A DNA stretch of 64,000 nt from assembly GCF_025558585.1 (NCBI RefSeq), contig NZ_CP094723.1:62001-126000 (forward strand). The letters are read 5' to 3'. The notes under the pieces are model-generated. The model worked only from the letters and a program-made list of their open reading frames with translations. It had not been told where the DNA came from and made no database searches. The stretch comes from Staphylococcus sp. IVB6214. Lineage in GTDB: Bacteria; Bacillota; Bacilli; Staphylococcales; Staphylococcaceae. The translations under genes and the position numbers were made by a program. Positions 26,863 through 37,780 of the stretch are shown piece after piece (the first letter of the stretch is position 1; every line of letters starts with the position of its first letter).

Positions 26863-28153
26863 TGATGATGACTTTAGGAATTGTAATTTTTCTTTTAACT
26901 TTATTCTTTGTGATATGGCAACCTAAAGGTTTAGATATTGGTATTACAGCTTTAATTGGGGCGGTCATCTCTATTATTACAGGCGTTGTTAGCTTTTCTG
27001 ATGTACTAGAGGTAACAAGTATCGTTTGGAATGCCACTTTAACATTTGTAGCTGTTATTCTTATTTCATTAATATTAGACGAGATTGGATTTTTTGAATG
27101 GTCTGCAATACATATGGTCAAAGCTTCAAACGGTAACGTCTTAAAAATGTTTGTATATATTATGCTATTAGGATCAATAGTAGCTGCATTTTTCGCAAAT
27201 GATGGTGCAGCTTTAATCTTAACGCCAATTGTATTAGCGATGGTAAGAAATTTGGGTTTCAGTAAAAAAACGTTATTCCCTTTTATTATTGCATGTGGAT
27301 TTATTGCTGATACTACATCACTTCCATTAAATGTGAGGAATTTAGTAAATGTCGTTTCTGCTGATTACTTCAATATTGGATTTATTGAGTACCTTAGTCG
27401 AATGATTATTCCAAATATATTCTCTCTGATCGCTAGCATATTTGTATTATGGCTTTATTTCAGAACGTCTATACCAAAAACTTTCGATAAAAGAATCTTA
27501 TGAACCCAAATGATGCAATTAAAGACTTAAAATTATTTAAGATTTCTTGGCTAGTATTAGCAATATTACTTGTAGGCTATCTTGTTAGTGAGTTTATTCA
27601 AATCCCTGTATCGATCATTGCTTGTACGATTGCACTTATCTTTGTGATCTTAGCTCGTAATTCTCCTTCAGTTCATACTAAACAAGTGATTAAAGGTGCA
27701 CCATGGAATATTGTTCTATTTTCTATAGGTATGTACTTAGTTGTATTTGGATTAAAAAACGTTGGCATCACATCAATTTTAGCTGAAGTATTATCTAATA
27801 TTTCAAGTCATGGATTATTCAGTAGTGTTATGGGCATGGGCTTTATATCAGCATTTTTATCATCCATTATGAATAATATGCCTACTGTCTTAATCGATGC
27901 TATAGCGATTGGACAATCTAATGTAGTAGGAACCATTAAAGAAGGTATGGTTTATGCCAATATAATAGGTTCTGATTTAGGACCGAAAATCACACCGATT
28001 GGGTCTTTAGCAACATTATTGTGGCTACATGTGTTAACACAAAAAGGTGTAAAGATTTCGTGGAGAATATATTTTAAAACTGGAATCATTATTACTATTC
28101 CGGTACTATTTGTCACACTCTTAGGTTTATATCTCACACTAATTATATTTTAA
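26856..28153 (+). pseudogene. arsB: Arsenite efflux pump ArsB, copy 1, frameshifted
   Basis: Two frames (26856-27503 and 27500-28153) make a 12-helix ArsB. The break lies at about 27490: copy 2 reads [16 protein letters not shown], here TFDKRIL-stop and then NPNDAIKD, equal to a one-base deletion. The second half has an ATGA-coupled ATG, so a split transporter could in principle be made. ArsB alone exports arsenite by membrane potential. It carries [10 protein letters not shown] where copy 2 has [10 protein letters not shown]. Confidence 0.85.
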
Positions 28154-28170
28154 GAAAAGAGGCTTTAACT

Positions 28171-28590
28171 ATGGATAAGAAAACAATTTATTTTTTATGT
28201 ACTGGCAACTCTTGTCGTAGCCAAATGGCAGAAGGTTGGGAAAAGAAAATTTTAGGTGACAGTTTTTATGTCTATTCTGCTGGAATTGAAACACATGGTT
28301 TTAATCCAAAAGCAGTAGAAGCTATGAAAGAAGTAGGTATTGATATCTCAAATTATACATCAGACTTGATTGATAATGATATCTTAAGACAATCAGATTT
28401 AGTCATAACATTATGTAGCAATGCAGATGATAATTGTACCATCATACCACCTAACGTCAAAAAAGAACACTGGGGCTTTGATGATCCAGCAGGAAAAGAA
28501 TGGTCAGAATTTCAACGTGTTAGAGATGAAATCGGAAGTAGAATACAAGAATATAAAGGGGCTAGGAATTATGTCCCAGCCCCGTCATGA
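28171..28590 (+). CDS. arsC: Arsenate reductase ArsC (thioredoxin-coupled), copy 1
   Basis: 139 aa, GAGG site before ATG. The low-molecular-weight-phosphatase P-loop CTGNSCRS (Cys10) and the redox cysteines in [10 protein letters not shown] are all present, so the catalytic set is complete. The C-terminus is odd: after [13 protein letters not shown] the usual tail is replaced by [10 protein letters not shown], encoded by a GGGGCT...AGCCCC hairpin common in staphylococcal intergenic DNA. That suggests the gene end was spliced to foreign sequence here. It lies 17 bp after arsB. Confidence 0.92.
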   Translation: MDKKTIYFLCTGNSCRSQMAEGWEKKILGDSFYVYSAGIETHGFNPKAVEAMKEVGIDISNYTSDLIDNDILRQSDLVITLCSNADDNCTIIPPNVKKEHWGFDDPAGKEWSEFQRVRDEIGSRIQEYKGARNYVPAPS

Positions 28591-28653
28591 TTAGTTATCG
28601 TTCTGTAACTTTTCAACGACTAAGTCAGCTAATACTTCAATTAACTCATCCAT
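28591..28653 (-). CDS. 20-aa micro-protein downstream of the second cch
   Basis: ATG 28653 with AGGAG ahead; product MDELIEVLADLVVEKLQNDN. It is homologous to the 21-aa ORF at 6289-6354 and holds the same place after cch. Its stop touches the arsC stop, so the micro-ORF is exactly at the cassette junction. It remains intact although the genes upstream are broken. Confidence 0.55.
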   Translation of the reverse strand: MDELIEVLADLVVEKLQNDN

Positions 28654-28688
28654 TTTATTCACTCCTGCACAATTTCATCTTTAAGTTA

Positions 28689-30457
28689 TTAAAAATCAAT
28701 TAAATCATCATTCTGTTTTTTCAATGATTCAAGCATCTTTTTGTTATCCAAGTTAATTTCAGCTTTAATAGGTTCAGCATCTTTAGTTAGATCAAAAATA
28801 GACGCATATTTTGAATCTAGCTTTAAATGGTAAAAGACAAGTGACTGTTTTTTGCCATTGTCATCTTTGACTGTTCTTTTTGTTATAATTCGATCATGGT
28901 CAGATTCGATAAATCTTTTATCCCTTAGTGCATTCACGACATTGTTGACATCTTGGAAGTGATGTTCTGCCAACATATTTTTAAATACAAACGCAATGAT
29001 TTTGACTTCGATATACTCATCTTTTAAGGCAATTAGTCCATGGTTCTCAGTCATATTCTTTAACGCTTTGTCATCAGAAAATTTACCACGGTTTTGAGCT
29101 ACAGATTACGTAATGACTTCAATCGCTTTATCTGCCAGTGATCGTTCAGATACTGTATGAGCATGATAATCAATAAAGTAGTCTCTTATTTTAGCAATAT
29201 CAATATCAGTAGCTAAAACACGACTTAGAATCTTGGCAGAAGTAGTGATAGTCGCATATCGCTTAAACATACGAACACCAGTATTATTTGTTTCATCTTT
29301 CAATGTTTCATTAAACCAATGATGCTCCTCTTGAAACCATTGAATGACTTCATCTTCACGGTTTATAAGATATTTAGCTACTAACGGTAAAAGATAACCA
29401 TAGTTTAGTGCCACAGATTTTTAATATTATCAGAATTTGTTGCATCTTTAGTAAACCGTTCATTAATTTCAATAGTTCTCACGCGTAAACCATCATTTTG
29501 GGCAGAATCAGTAAAGATACTGTATTCAGAGGTTGAAATCATAGAAGTGCCCCAATTCTTAGGCGTTTTAACTTCTCCATGTACATTGGAACTTTGACGC
29601 CCTTGACCTTCAGTGATAGAGTACAATAACCCTGTTGTATCTTTAAAAGTTGCTGATGAGAGTTCATCAAATACAATAGGTACACCAAAATTGTTACTCA
29701 AGTAACCTTCAAGTGCATTACGTGTGGCATTCCAACTTTGAAAAAGTATTTGATTACCTTTAGTTGGATTTCCAGCGACGGATACTGCTAAAGCTGCCGC
29801 TGTTGATTTACCAGTTGATGACTGGCCTGTAAAACTAAAAATAATTCCTGCAAATTCGATTTCACGTTTGTACTTCAGAAAGCTTGTCACTAAGGCAGAA
29901 ATTCCAAATACGACCGCTAAATCTAGAAGAAGATGACCTTTGACTTCGTTAATATACCTATTTAACCAATCTTTAAATGTACCTTTAGACTCTAATAGAT
30001 AAGCACTATCGACAATAGGATCTAAAGATGATAATTGATCATATTGTTTAGATGTATAAATTGTATTTATCATTACAATATAACCGTGGGGTGTTTCTAT
30101 GATGCCCGAGCCATCATATAAATCAGAAGTGGGCAGTTCATCACGCATTAATTGTAGTGCATAGCTCAAATCTCTTATATAATTTTCATTGATACTGTGA
30201 CCATATTTAACCAAGGAAGGTAACTTTCGAGTTGTTAAAATATCAGATTCAAATGTATGTTCTTTATCTTTACCGTTAGAAATAATTATCTTTTCTGTAT
30301 TTTCTGAGGTATGCCAAAATTTAGCTTCAACAGTGATACAACTAGACATAGTCACCACTTTTTTCTCATCTCCATCTTTTTTAGGTAGAATAGTTTTATG
30401 ACATCCCATTGAATCTATATGGTATGGAAATCGTTTAAAAAAGTCATGATGACTCAT
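28689..30457 (-). pseudogene. cch: Second Cch helicase, with one frameshift and one nonsense codon
   Basis: A diverged relative of the cch at 6701-8485: FSFTGQSSTGKST Walker A, VPIVFDELSSATF Walker B, VSERSLADKAIEV. The frame breaks at a T5 run (plus strand 29418-29422); one more base would give NIKKSVALNYGY. A TAA at about 29104-29106 replaces the glutamine codon of the VIxQFVxQNRGKF segment. Both lesions are downstream of the ATPase core, so a truncated ATPase of 350 aa could still be made. No ccr genes accompany it. Confidence 0.9.
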
Positions 30458-30764
30458 TAGCGAACACCCCCTTTCGAAGGGTTGCTAATATTATTTGTAC
30501 TGACCTTACGGTAAATTAAATTACGATTTGATTTACGGTTGATTATAATAACGTTTGCTTGAGGACATTTTTTACCCATGAACTATAACGACGTCCAACC
30601 TCTCTTTGTTCATTAATTGAAAGATCCATATTATTAAATTGTGGCATTTTTATTGCCATATTTTTTAACTCATTAAAAGAATAATCTGTATTTGGAGATA
30701 ACTTCTTAGTAACTATCTTTACACCTTCATATAGTAATTCTTGTTCGTTTCTTTTTTCTTTCAT
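30457..30764 (-). pseudogene. Second DUF1413-type ssDNA-binding gene, frameshifted
   Basis: The frame runs MKEKRNEQELLYEG... VGRRYSSWVKN and is then lost at an A6 run. One added A gives KKCPQANVIIINRKSNRNLIYRK, restoring homology with the protein at 8485-8778 and ending with the same TAATG overlap onto cch. The conserved gene order shows that this is a second SCC replication module. Confidence 0.85.
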
Positions 30765-31027
30765 TGATTAAACATCCTTTCTTAATATGCCCTTTATTTC
30801 TATGACTAGTTCTTGTTGTTTATGTTCAGAGTATATAAAGAAAGTACTGATCTTCCTATTTAATTTTTCACATTCGAAATTTTAGTAAATAACCTAAAAA
30901 AACAGCACAAACACAGTGTTGAATGAGTGTTTGCGCTTTAGAATCACTAATTGATTAATGTGCAACTTTAATGAATGTTTACTAATAAATCAGTTATCAG
31001 CCTATTAATAAAAAATATATAAATTTT

Positions 31028-32575
31028 TTATTTACGACTACTTATTAGTTTTGATTTATAGATGTTTAAGAAATTAACGTCATCAAATAATGAAAATGTG
31101 CTCTTAGAATGTATATGATTTAAACTCGTAAATAGCTTATCCTGATAAATACTTAGAGATTGAGAAGTATTATCTTTACTACTATTAGACTTTATATCTT
31201 TGAAATTAAAGTTGTTAATTTTAGTATGTAAATAATCATTAAATTCAAATATATCAAAGCACTTGTTTCTAGTATAACTGTTGTACATTTCCTCCTTTAT
31301 TAAAATTCGAGTGTAATTTGCTAATGTTCTTAAATCATTGAAACCTTTAAAGTAATAAATATAAAAATCTTTAAACACTTGATGTAAAGGGTAGTAAGAT
31401 GCCCTCTTTTTAAAATGAAATATTAAATTATAATTATCGAGAAAATCCGCATCTAAAAGGTCCTCTAAACTATAAGTAGTGCTATTTCTCAAAATAATTA
31501 AATGCTTAGGTATTATATTTGAGAGTAGTTCAACTACTTTAGAAAAATCTTCATTGAGTAGTTCTTTAGAATTATTAGAAGTAAGTAATGTGTCAATAAA
31601 TGTCTCTGATAAAGTATGAGTGAGTGTTGCTTTAGAATTTTCATACTTAGATAAAAGCTTTTTATTGTGATTTAATAATTGCCAATACGTGTTAGACAGT
31701 AATAACCTATTGACCGTACAATTGGTTATTATTAGTAAAGTATCATTAAATGTATAAAATGCTTTAGTAAAGTCATTATCTTGTTCTTTAGCAACATGCT
31801 TCATTAAATTATCAATATCCTTATCCAGGTCTTTCTTAGTAGGCATTTCTATTGATGAGGTTGAGCTAATATAACTTTTCATCGTCGCATAATAGCTTAT
31901 TTGAATATCTTTTCTTTTAAACTGAATACCGCTATAGAAATGGCCATTTGGATTGAATTCACTGGTATCAGCTAAGGATTTAGTTAATTTGCTTAATCGA
32001 ATCTTTTCATATTGGCTGTAAGTTTTTGCATTCTTCATATTAGATTGGGGGAGTTGTTTTAATCTTGCAACAACAGATTCAATATTATTTACAATAGGAG
32101 TTAAATGAAATCGATAGTTTAAAGATTCCTTTGATCCACCGAAAGTAATGGCTATCTTTATATTTTTTATTTCTTTATCAATTAAATCAATTAAGTTATC
32201 TTGTAGTAAGAAATATTATAAGTAACGAGTAACGCTTTCTTTATCAATAAAATATGATACGATTTCTTCTTTTACCTGTTCGAATTGTTCATCTAGCATT
32301 TCTTGATCGTAACTATATTTCAAAAATTTATATAAAGCGTCGAATAATCGGTTAAGTATTAAGACAGAACCAGCGTGTGCGCCATATTGATTGATAACAT
32401 GTTTGAAATCATCTTTTATTTCAATGCTTATTTTATTAGTGATAAATGGCGCACTTAGCATTTGGTTTGAGCTAATGAATATTTCTTCGTTAAATTCTAA
32501 ATTTTCAGAAGCTATATTAAGTAATTGAACTACTGCTTTAACTAGCTGCTTTTCATCTTTATTAACTTTAAACAT
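31028..32575 (-). pseudogene. Unknown 515-codon gene interrupted by one TAA
   Basis: Two frames (32575-32216, 119 aa; and 32038-31028, 336 aa from its first ATG) are in the same phase. Only a TAA (about 32216-32218) lies between them: after VTRYL the frame continues YFLLQDNLIDLIDKEIKN without a start codon until the later ATG. Reading through gives 515 residues, Leu/Lys/Asn/Ser-rich, with no membrane or known catalytic motif. It precedes the decayed DUF1413-cch module on the same strand. Its position resembles the 334-aa gene before the first cch, but the sequences do not look related. Function unknown. Confidence 0.6.
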
Positions 32576-33039
32576 TCTTAAATCCCTTTCTATTTTTCTC
32601 TAAATATACAATAAACTATAAATAAATAGATAAGAAAAATGGCTAATCCTGGAGATAAATCAAAAAGTAAGTAAAAAACGTTTCAATCTTATTAAGACGT
32701 TTAATGTTTATTTATCTATTAGCAATTATGATTATTTTATTAACACTTGTTATTCTGTTATTCAATTACTCAATTAATTTTGTAAATTTACAGCTTTTAT
32801 AGATTTTTTGATAATACCAATGTTAGTCGAAAACTTTTGGTAAAGCATCATTCACTCAAGTATCAATTTAATAGCTGTCATTTTTCATAATTTTAATGGT
32901 CTGAAGTGTTTTGACTACTATAAGACTTATAGTTTATATCATTTTTCTTACAGATATACATAAATGTAATAAAACTAAGTAATAAGCTATGAGATAAAAA
33001 GTTTATTGTGTAAATTGATAGAGTATAGTATTATTTAAA
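32576..33039. other. 464-bp intergenic region
   Basis: AT-rich spacer between divergent genes. Apart from promoters expected for both sides and the Zur-like box at its right end, I see no gene or repeat. Confidence 0.5.
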
Positions 33040-33054
33040 ACGTAATAATTACGA
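33040..33054 (+). promoter_or_regulatory. Zur-type box before the metallophore-like operon
   Basis: ACGTAATAATTACGA matches the Firmicute Zur consensus TCGTAATNATTACGA at 14 of 15 positions. It lies 24 bp before the methyltransferase start and just after a TATAGTATTAT promoter-like stretch, where bound Zur would block transcription. Confidence 0.7.
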
Positions 33055-33077
33055 TTTAAAGTAAGGAGAAAAATGAA

Positions 33078-33770
33078 ATGACTGATAGTTATGACGTTTG
33101 GTGGCAAAAAGGTCAAGAATCAGATGATGATATGGCACGAGACCATCAAGAAGCTTGGGAGAGAACGATAGAAATGCTTGATAGATCTGACATCGAAGGG
33201 AAAACGATTTTAGATGTGGGATGTAATCAAGGCGGATTTTTACGACAATTATACGATACAACACCGTTTAAAGAAGGTGTTGGCATCGATTTAGCACGTT
33301 TATCTTTGGAAAAAGCAGAGACATTAAAAGGACAACGTCCACTTACATACTATTTAACAGATAAACCACAAGAAACGAAGCACATATTTGATACGGCTGT
33401 AAGTACGTCTGTCTTGTACTTAATAGAGGATATTCCGCAACATGCGAAAGATTTAAAAGAGGTATTGAAACCAGGTGGCGTTTATTACGCTTCATTCGCG
33501 GATTTAACTAATAACTCGAGTCGTCAGTTTATGGATGACACGATTAATCAATATGGTGCCACACCGTCTCAGAATCATTCTCTAAAACATATCGTTGATA
33601 GCTTTGTGGATGCAGGATTTGAAGTTGCAGTAATGAAAGAGCCTGTACCTGACGTGATTGATTTAACACATTATAGCGATTTTTATTTATCACCGAATGA
33701 TTATTTACAAACATTATATGAAGAATCATTTTTAATCAAAGCAAGAGTGAAAGAAGGTACTGAGAAATGA
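33078..33770 (+). CDS. Class I SAM-dependent methyltransferase, first gene of a transporter operon
   Basis: 230 aa, AAGGAGAA before ATG. SAM-binding motif I ILDVGCNQGGFL (about 44-55), acidic motif II GVGIDLA, and a post-motif LKPGGVYYASF. The rest resembles small-molecule methyltransferases; the substrate is unknown. Its stop overlaps the start of the substrate-binding lipoprotein (ATGA), so both are made together. With a Zur-like box in front and a peptide/nickel-type importer behind, it may modify a metal-binding metabolite; that is inference from context. Confidence 0.85.
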   Translation: MTDSYDVWWQKGQESDDDMARDHQEAWERTIEMLDRSDIEGKTILDVGCNQGGFLRQLYDTTPFKEGVGIDLARLSLEKAETLKGQRPLTYYLTDKPQETKHIFDTAVSTSVLYLIEDIPQHAKDLKEVLKPGGVYYASFADLTNNSSRQFMDDTINQYGATPSQNHSLKHIVDSFVDAGFEVAVMKEPVPDVIDLTHYSDFYLSPNDYLQTLYEESFLIKARVKEGTEK

Positions 33771-35320
33771 AGAAACGTATATTAATGACGGTAGCAGCAA
33801 GTGTTACGCTCTTATTAGCAGGTTGTGGCAATGGTCAAAAAGAAGATAAAGATGTTACGGTATCGCTACCTACTGAAGCAAAGGCGGATAAACTTGACGC
33901 GCAAGGCTATGATGCAGCGATGCCCGTTTATAGTGCAGTGTATGATGCATTAGTTAAATACGACAAAGATAAGGGCTTTAAAGCAGGTTTAGCAGATAAA
34001 TGGCGCGTTGATGAATCAGGAAAAGTTTATGAATTCCATTTGAAAAAGAACGTTAAATTCTCAGATGGTTCAGCATTAGATGCTAAGGCCGTGAAATTTT
34101 CGATTGATCGTGCGAAAGCGATTAATAAAGATACGACTGTAGAAACGTTAAAAAAATTAGATAAGGTCGTTGTTAAAAATGATCACGTGGTCCAAATTAG
34201 ATTGAAATCTCCATCAAATCAAGTGTTAAATGAATTAACACAAGTGAGACCGTTGCGTATTATGAGTCCACATTCAGTAGAAGATGGTAAAGTAAACGGT
34301 AAATTTGAAAAAGCGATTGGAACAGGTGCATTTGTTGTTGATAAAACTGGGAAAGAAAAAACGACAATGAAGCCAAATAAATATTTCGACAACGGTCACC
34401 CAGTCAATTATCATCTTGCATTCCAAACGATTGAAGATGGGGACTCAAGAAATTCTGCAGTACAAAGTGGTTCTGTAGATATTTCTGGTGGTGCTTTAGG
34501 AATGCTCTCAGATGAACAAATCAAACAAGATAAGAAAAATAAGAACTTAACGATTGAAGATAGACCTAGCACAGTAAGTCACTTTATGGCATTTAACCCT
34601 AAAAATGATGTATTAAATCATCGCGCAATTCGTGAAGCGATAAGTAAGAGCATCGATGCGAAAGATATTGCGGGTAAATCTGTAAATGGTCTGTTCCAGA
34701 AGAACGTACAATTTGTGACTAAAGATAATCAACAGCCACACGATTATGATATGAAAGCGGCTGAAAGTTTACTTAAATCAGAAGGCTATCATAAAAACGA
34801 TGACGGCATCTTTGAAAAGAATGGCAAACCTTTATCATTTAACTTAGTCATTCAAACTGCAGAGTTCCCAAGTTGGAAAGATAAAGCAGAAAAAGTGCAA
34901 CGCCAGCTTAAACAAGCCGGTATTAAGTTAAATGTGAAGACGTTAGATTCACAATCATACTATGATACATTATGGACGAAAAAAGACTATGATTTGATTT
35001 TCTATAGAACGTATTCAGATGCATTAATGCCTTACAACTTTATGAGTTCAGTGTTTAAAAATAATGATGGTCAACCAGGGGTGTTAGCTGATGATGAAAC
35101 ATTAACGAAACAGCTAGACGATTTCCCATCAACTGTATCAAAAGAAGACCAACAGCGTTCGTTTGATGACATATTTAAACACTTTAATCAACAATATTAT
35201 GGTGTGCCAATTGCTTATCCTAATGAGACATTTGTAGTGAGTGATAAAGTAAAACAATTCAAATTCTCTGGACTTACGGATGCACCAATTGATTATAAAG
35301 CGTTGAAAGTTAATGAATAA
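33767..35320 (+). CDS. ABC importer substrate-binding lipoprotein (OppA/NikA type)
   Basis: 517 aa. Lipoprotein signal with LLLAGCG (Cys20), then an SBP_bac_5 (cluster C) fold: YDALVKYDKDKGFKAGLADKWRVDESGKVYEF, VKFSDGSALDAKAVKFSIDRA, and C-terminal YGVPIAYPNE. Such proteins bind peptides, nickel or metal-chelate complexes. It is the A component of a five-gene importer whose gene order (A, two permeases, two ATPases) equals opp3 of ACME islands and cnt/nik clusters. Ligand not visible from sequence. Confidence 0.88.
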   Translation: MKKRILMTVAASVTLLLAGCGNGQKEDKDVTVSLPTEAKADKLDAQGYDAAMPVYSAVYDALVKYDKDKGFKAGLADKWRVDESGKVYEFHLKKNVKFSDGSALDAKAVKFSIDRAKAINKDTTVETLKKLDKVVVKNDHVVQIRLKSPSNQVLNELTQVRPLRIMSPHSVEDGKVNGKFEKAIGTGAFVVDKTGKEKTTMKPNKYFDNGHPVNYHLAFQTIEDGDSRNSAVQSGSVDISGGALGMLSDEQIKQDKKNKNLTIEDRPSTVSHFMAFNPKNDVLNHRAIREAISKSIDAKDIAGKSVNGLFQKNVQFVTKDNQQPHDYDMKAAESLLKSEGYHKNDDGIFEKNGKPLSFNLVIQTAEFPSWKDKAEKVQRQLKQAGIKLNVKTLDSQSYYDTLWTKKDYDLIFYRTYSDALMPYNFMSSVFKNNDGQPGVLADDETLTKQLDDFPSTVSKEDQQRSFDDIFKHFNQQYYGVPIAYPNETFVVSDKVKQFKFSGLTDAPIDYKALKVNE

Positions 35321-35322
35321 CA

Positions 35323-36279
35323 ATGCTCAAACGTACAATTAAATTCATACTTTATTTAACCGTAAGTTCGTTTATTATCTTCATTTTAGTTGAGAAGACA
35401 TCTGGTAATCCAGCGATTCTGTATCTACAACGTCATGGTTATACGTCGATTACGCAAGACAATATTGAAGCGGCACAACATAAACTTGGCTTAGGACAAC
35501 ATGTGTTACTAAGATATATCGATTGGGTTGGACATGCACTTACGGGCAACTTAGGATACAGCTTTAGTACCAACGAAGCGGTTACCGCTATGATAATGGA
35601 AGCTATCATGCCAACGCTTGTGCTAATCATTGTCTCTAGTTGTATCATGTTGCCATTTGGCTATATTGTTGGTTACTTCGTTGGGACGCGTCCGCATACA
35701 CGTTACGCTAATGGAATTCGTGGATTCGCCCAAGTGATGACCTCAATGCCGGAATACTGGTTAGCTATTTTATTCATTTATTATTTAGGAGTACGTTGGC
35801 AATTGTTACCATTTGTAGGTAGTGGTTCATGGCAACACTTTGTGCTGCCAATCTTCACAATTGTTGTTATAGAAGGGTGTCATATCTTATTGATGACAGC
35901 ACATTTGATGGCGCAAACGTTAGATCAAGATGCGTATCAACTTGCGCAGTTAAGACATTTCTCGTTAAAAGCGCGTATCATCGTACAAATTAAAGAGATA
36001 TTTGCACCACTAATGACCATTTCAATTAACAGTGTCATTCATTTAATTGGAAAAGCCGTAATACTTGAAGTCATCTTCAGCATGTCTGGAATAGGTAAAT
36101 TGTTGATTAATGCTATTAACCAACGAGATTATCCACTAATTCAGGGCATTGTCATCTTTATCATCGTCTTTATTATGCTAATGAATTATTTAGGCGATGT
36201 GATTATCTTGAAGAATGAACCTAGACTTCGACGACGTCATACCCAGCAGTCAGGCAATGAGAAAAGAGGTGCGATGTGA
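35323..36279 (+). CDS. ABC importer permease 1 (OppB/NikB type)
   Basis: 318 aa, six membrane segments. The N-terminal TM is followed by the periplasmic segment QDNIEAAQHKLGLGQ and GNLGYSF of OppB-type permeases. The cytoplasmic EAA-like loop that docks the ATPase includes ARIIVQIKEIFAPL and the late segment VILEVIFSMSGIGKLLINAI. It starts 2 bp after the lipoprotein stop, translated by coupling because no strong ribosome site is seen. It ends overlapping permease 2. Confidence 0.9.
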   Translation: MLKRTIKFILYLTVSSFIIFILVEKTSGNPAILYLQRHGYTSITQDNIEAAQHKLGLGQHVLLRYIDWVGHALTGNLGYSFSTNEAVTAMIMEAIMPTLVLIIVSSCIMLPFGYIVGYFVGTRPHTRYANGIRGFAQVMTSMPEYWLAILFIYYLGVRWQLLPFVGSGSWQHFVLPIFTIVVIEGCHILLMTAHLMAQTLDQDAYQLAQLRHFSLKARIIVQIKEIFAPLMTISINSVIHLIGKAVILEVIFSMSGIGKLLINAINQRDYPLIQGIVIFIIVFIMLMNYLGDVIILKNEPRLRRRHTQQSGNEKRGAM

Positions 36280-37046
36280 TGAAAAAATATCAAACGTACA
36301 TCGCAATAGGTTCACTATTAAGTTTGATAGTTGTATTAGTGACGTATGGTTTAATGCAAGACACGCAACATTTGAACCCACTTGAGTCACCTAATGGACA
36401 ACATTGGTTGGGTACCGATCAATTAGGCAGAGACTTCTTAGTAAGACTGATTGTCGGTAGTCTTGTCACATTGAGTTTAACAGGTATAGTGATTCTATTA
36501 AGTGTTTGTATGGGACTTATCTTTGGCTTAATTGCAGGCATAGAAAGACGATGGTTAGATCAAATCATTATGTTTGTTGCCGATATGTTGTTGGCTATTC
36601 CGTCATTTATTATCGCATTAGTCATTTTAAGTTTAGTAAGTAACTCCATGATAGGTTTGATACTTGCTTTAACGATTGGATGGATAGGACGTTATTTACG
36701 TTACTTCAGAAATTTAACGCGAGATATTCAAAAACGTCCATTTGTTCAATATGCACGATTGAGTGGGAACTCAACATTCAAAACGACAGTAACACATGTG
36801 ATTCCACATTTATTGAGTAATATATCCGCTTTGGTAACGGCTGACTTTGGCAAAATGATGCTCAGCATATCTGGTCTTGCCTTTCTAGGACTAGGTATTA
36901 AACCGCCGACGCCTGAGTTAGGAACAATTCTTTTTGATGGGAAAAGTTATTTCAACGGCGCACCGTGGCTCTTCTTCTTTCCTGGTGTATTGTTAGGAGG
37001 TTTCGCCTTATTATGTCAAATCATCAACAAAAAAATAACGCAGTAA
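36279..37046 (+). CDS. ABC importer permease 2 (OppC/NikC type)
   Basis: About 255 aa from ATG 36279 (AGAGGTG upstream). OppC-type motifs: GTDQLGRDFLVRLIVGS at about 43-59, several membrane segments, and the EAA loop YARLSGNSTFKTTVTHVIPHLL. GLGIKPPTPELGTIL near the C-terminus is the family signature. It forms the membrane channel with permease 1. It overlaps both neighbours, so the operon is compact and intact. Confidence 0.9.
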   Translation: MKKYQTYIAIGSLLSLIVVLVTYGLMQDTQHLNPLESPNGQHWLGTDQLGRDFLVRLIVGSLVTLSLTGIVILLSVCMGLIFGLIAGIERRWLDQIIMFVADMLLAIPSFIIALVILSLVSNSMIGLILALTIGWIGRYLRYFRNLTRDIQKRPFVQYARLSGNSTFKTTVTHVIPHLLSNISALVTADFGKMMLSISGLAFLGLGIKPPTPELGTILFDGKSYFNGAPWLFFFPGVLLGGFALLCQIINKKITQ

Positions 37047-37780
37047 ATACGGTAGTCAACGTCAATCAATTATCGATTTTAGATCAAAAAAAAGTATTGT
37101 TAAAAGATGTTGATTTGACAGTAACTAAAGGTGCATTTCATTGCATTATAGGTGAAAGTGGCAGTGGGAAATCATTGTTAACAAGAACGATACTTGGAAT
37201 GAAACGACCACAATTATGTTATCAAGGAGATATTGACATCGATTTAACTAAAACAGATGCAGTGTTTCAAGATGTTCAAAGTAATATGTTTCAAAATATA
37301 ACATTAGCTAAGCATTTCCAATACATTTATGAAGCCAATCGGACACATCTGACTAAACAGTGTATTAAGGAGGACGTCTTACAGATGATGCAATTACTTG
37401 GTTTAAGGCAAGGAGAACATTTACTTGAGCGTTATCCCTTTGAACTTAGTGGAGGTATGGCACAACGTGTCGCCTTTATAATGTCATTAATTAGACGTCC
37501 GGACTACTTATTTTTAGATGAACCGACGAGTGCACTTGATCAAGGAAATGTTAAAAAGTTTATGCATTACCTTCTTAAGGCACAAGAACGCTACCAAATG
37601 ACCATCGTTTTTATCACACACGATATTAACTTAGTGAAAGAATTTGCCACGCATATTAGCATTATGCAGCAAGGTCAATTGATAGAAAGTGGTGAGGCAG
37701 CGTCAATCTTAACTAAGCCGACATATAGTTACACGAAAAAATTAATTACGATTGCACATCGGAGACAACCTTATGCTTAA
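37013..37780 (+). CDS. ABC importer ATPase 1 (OppD/NikD type)
   Basis: 255 aa from ATG 37013 behind GGAGG, overlapping permease 2 by 34 nt. Walker A GESGSGKS, Q-loop region VFQDVQSNMF, signature LSGGMAQRVAF, Walker B YLFLDEPTSALD and switch His in VFITHDI. The C-terminal segment TKPTYSYTKKLI is typical of OppD. A zinc or Fe-S cluster motif is not seen. It energises the importer as a heterodimer with the next ATPase. Confidence 0.9.
   Translation: MSNHQQKNNAVNTVVNVNQLSILDQKKVLLKDVDLTVTKGAFHCIIGESGSGKSLLTRTILGMKRPQLCYQGDIDIDLTKTDAVFQDVQSNMFQNITLAKHFQYIYEANRTHLTKQCIKEDVLQMMQLLGLRQGEHLLERYPFELSGGMAQRVAFIMSLIRRPDYLFLDEPTSALDQGNVKKFMHYLLKAQERYQMTIVFITHDINLVKEFATHISIMQQGQLIESGEAASILTKPTYSYTKKLITIAHRRQPYA

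Noticed and set aside
28560-28590. ArsC copy 1 C-terminal extension as a functional domain
   Set aside because: The extra residues are encoded by a common GGGGCT/AGCCCC intergenic hairpin, so they look like a junction artefact rather than a domain.
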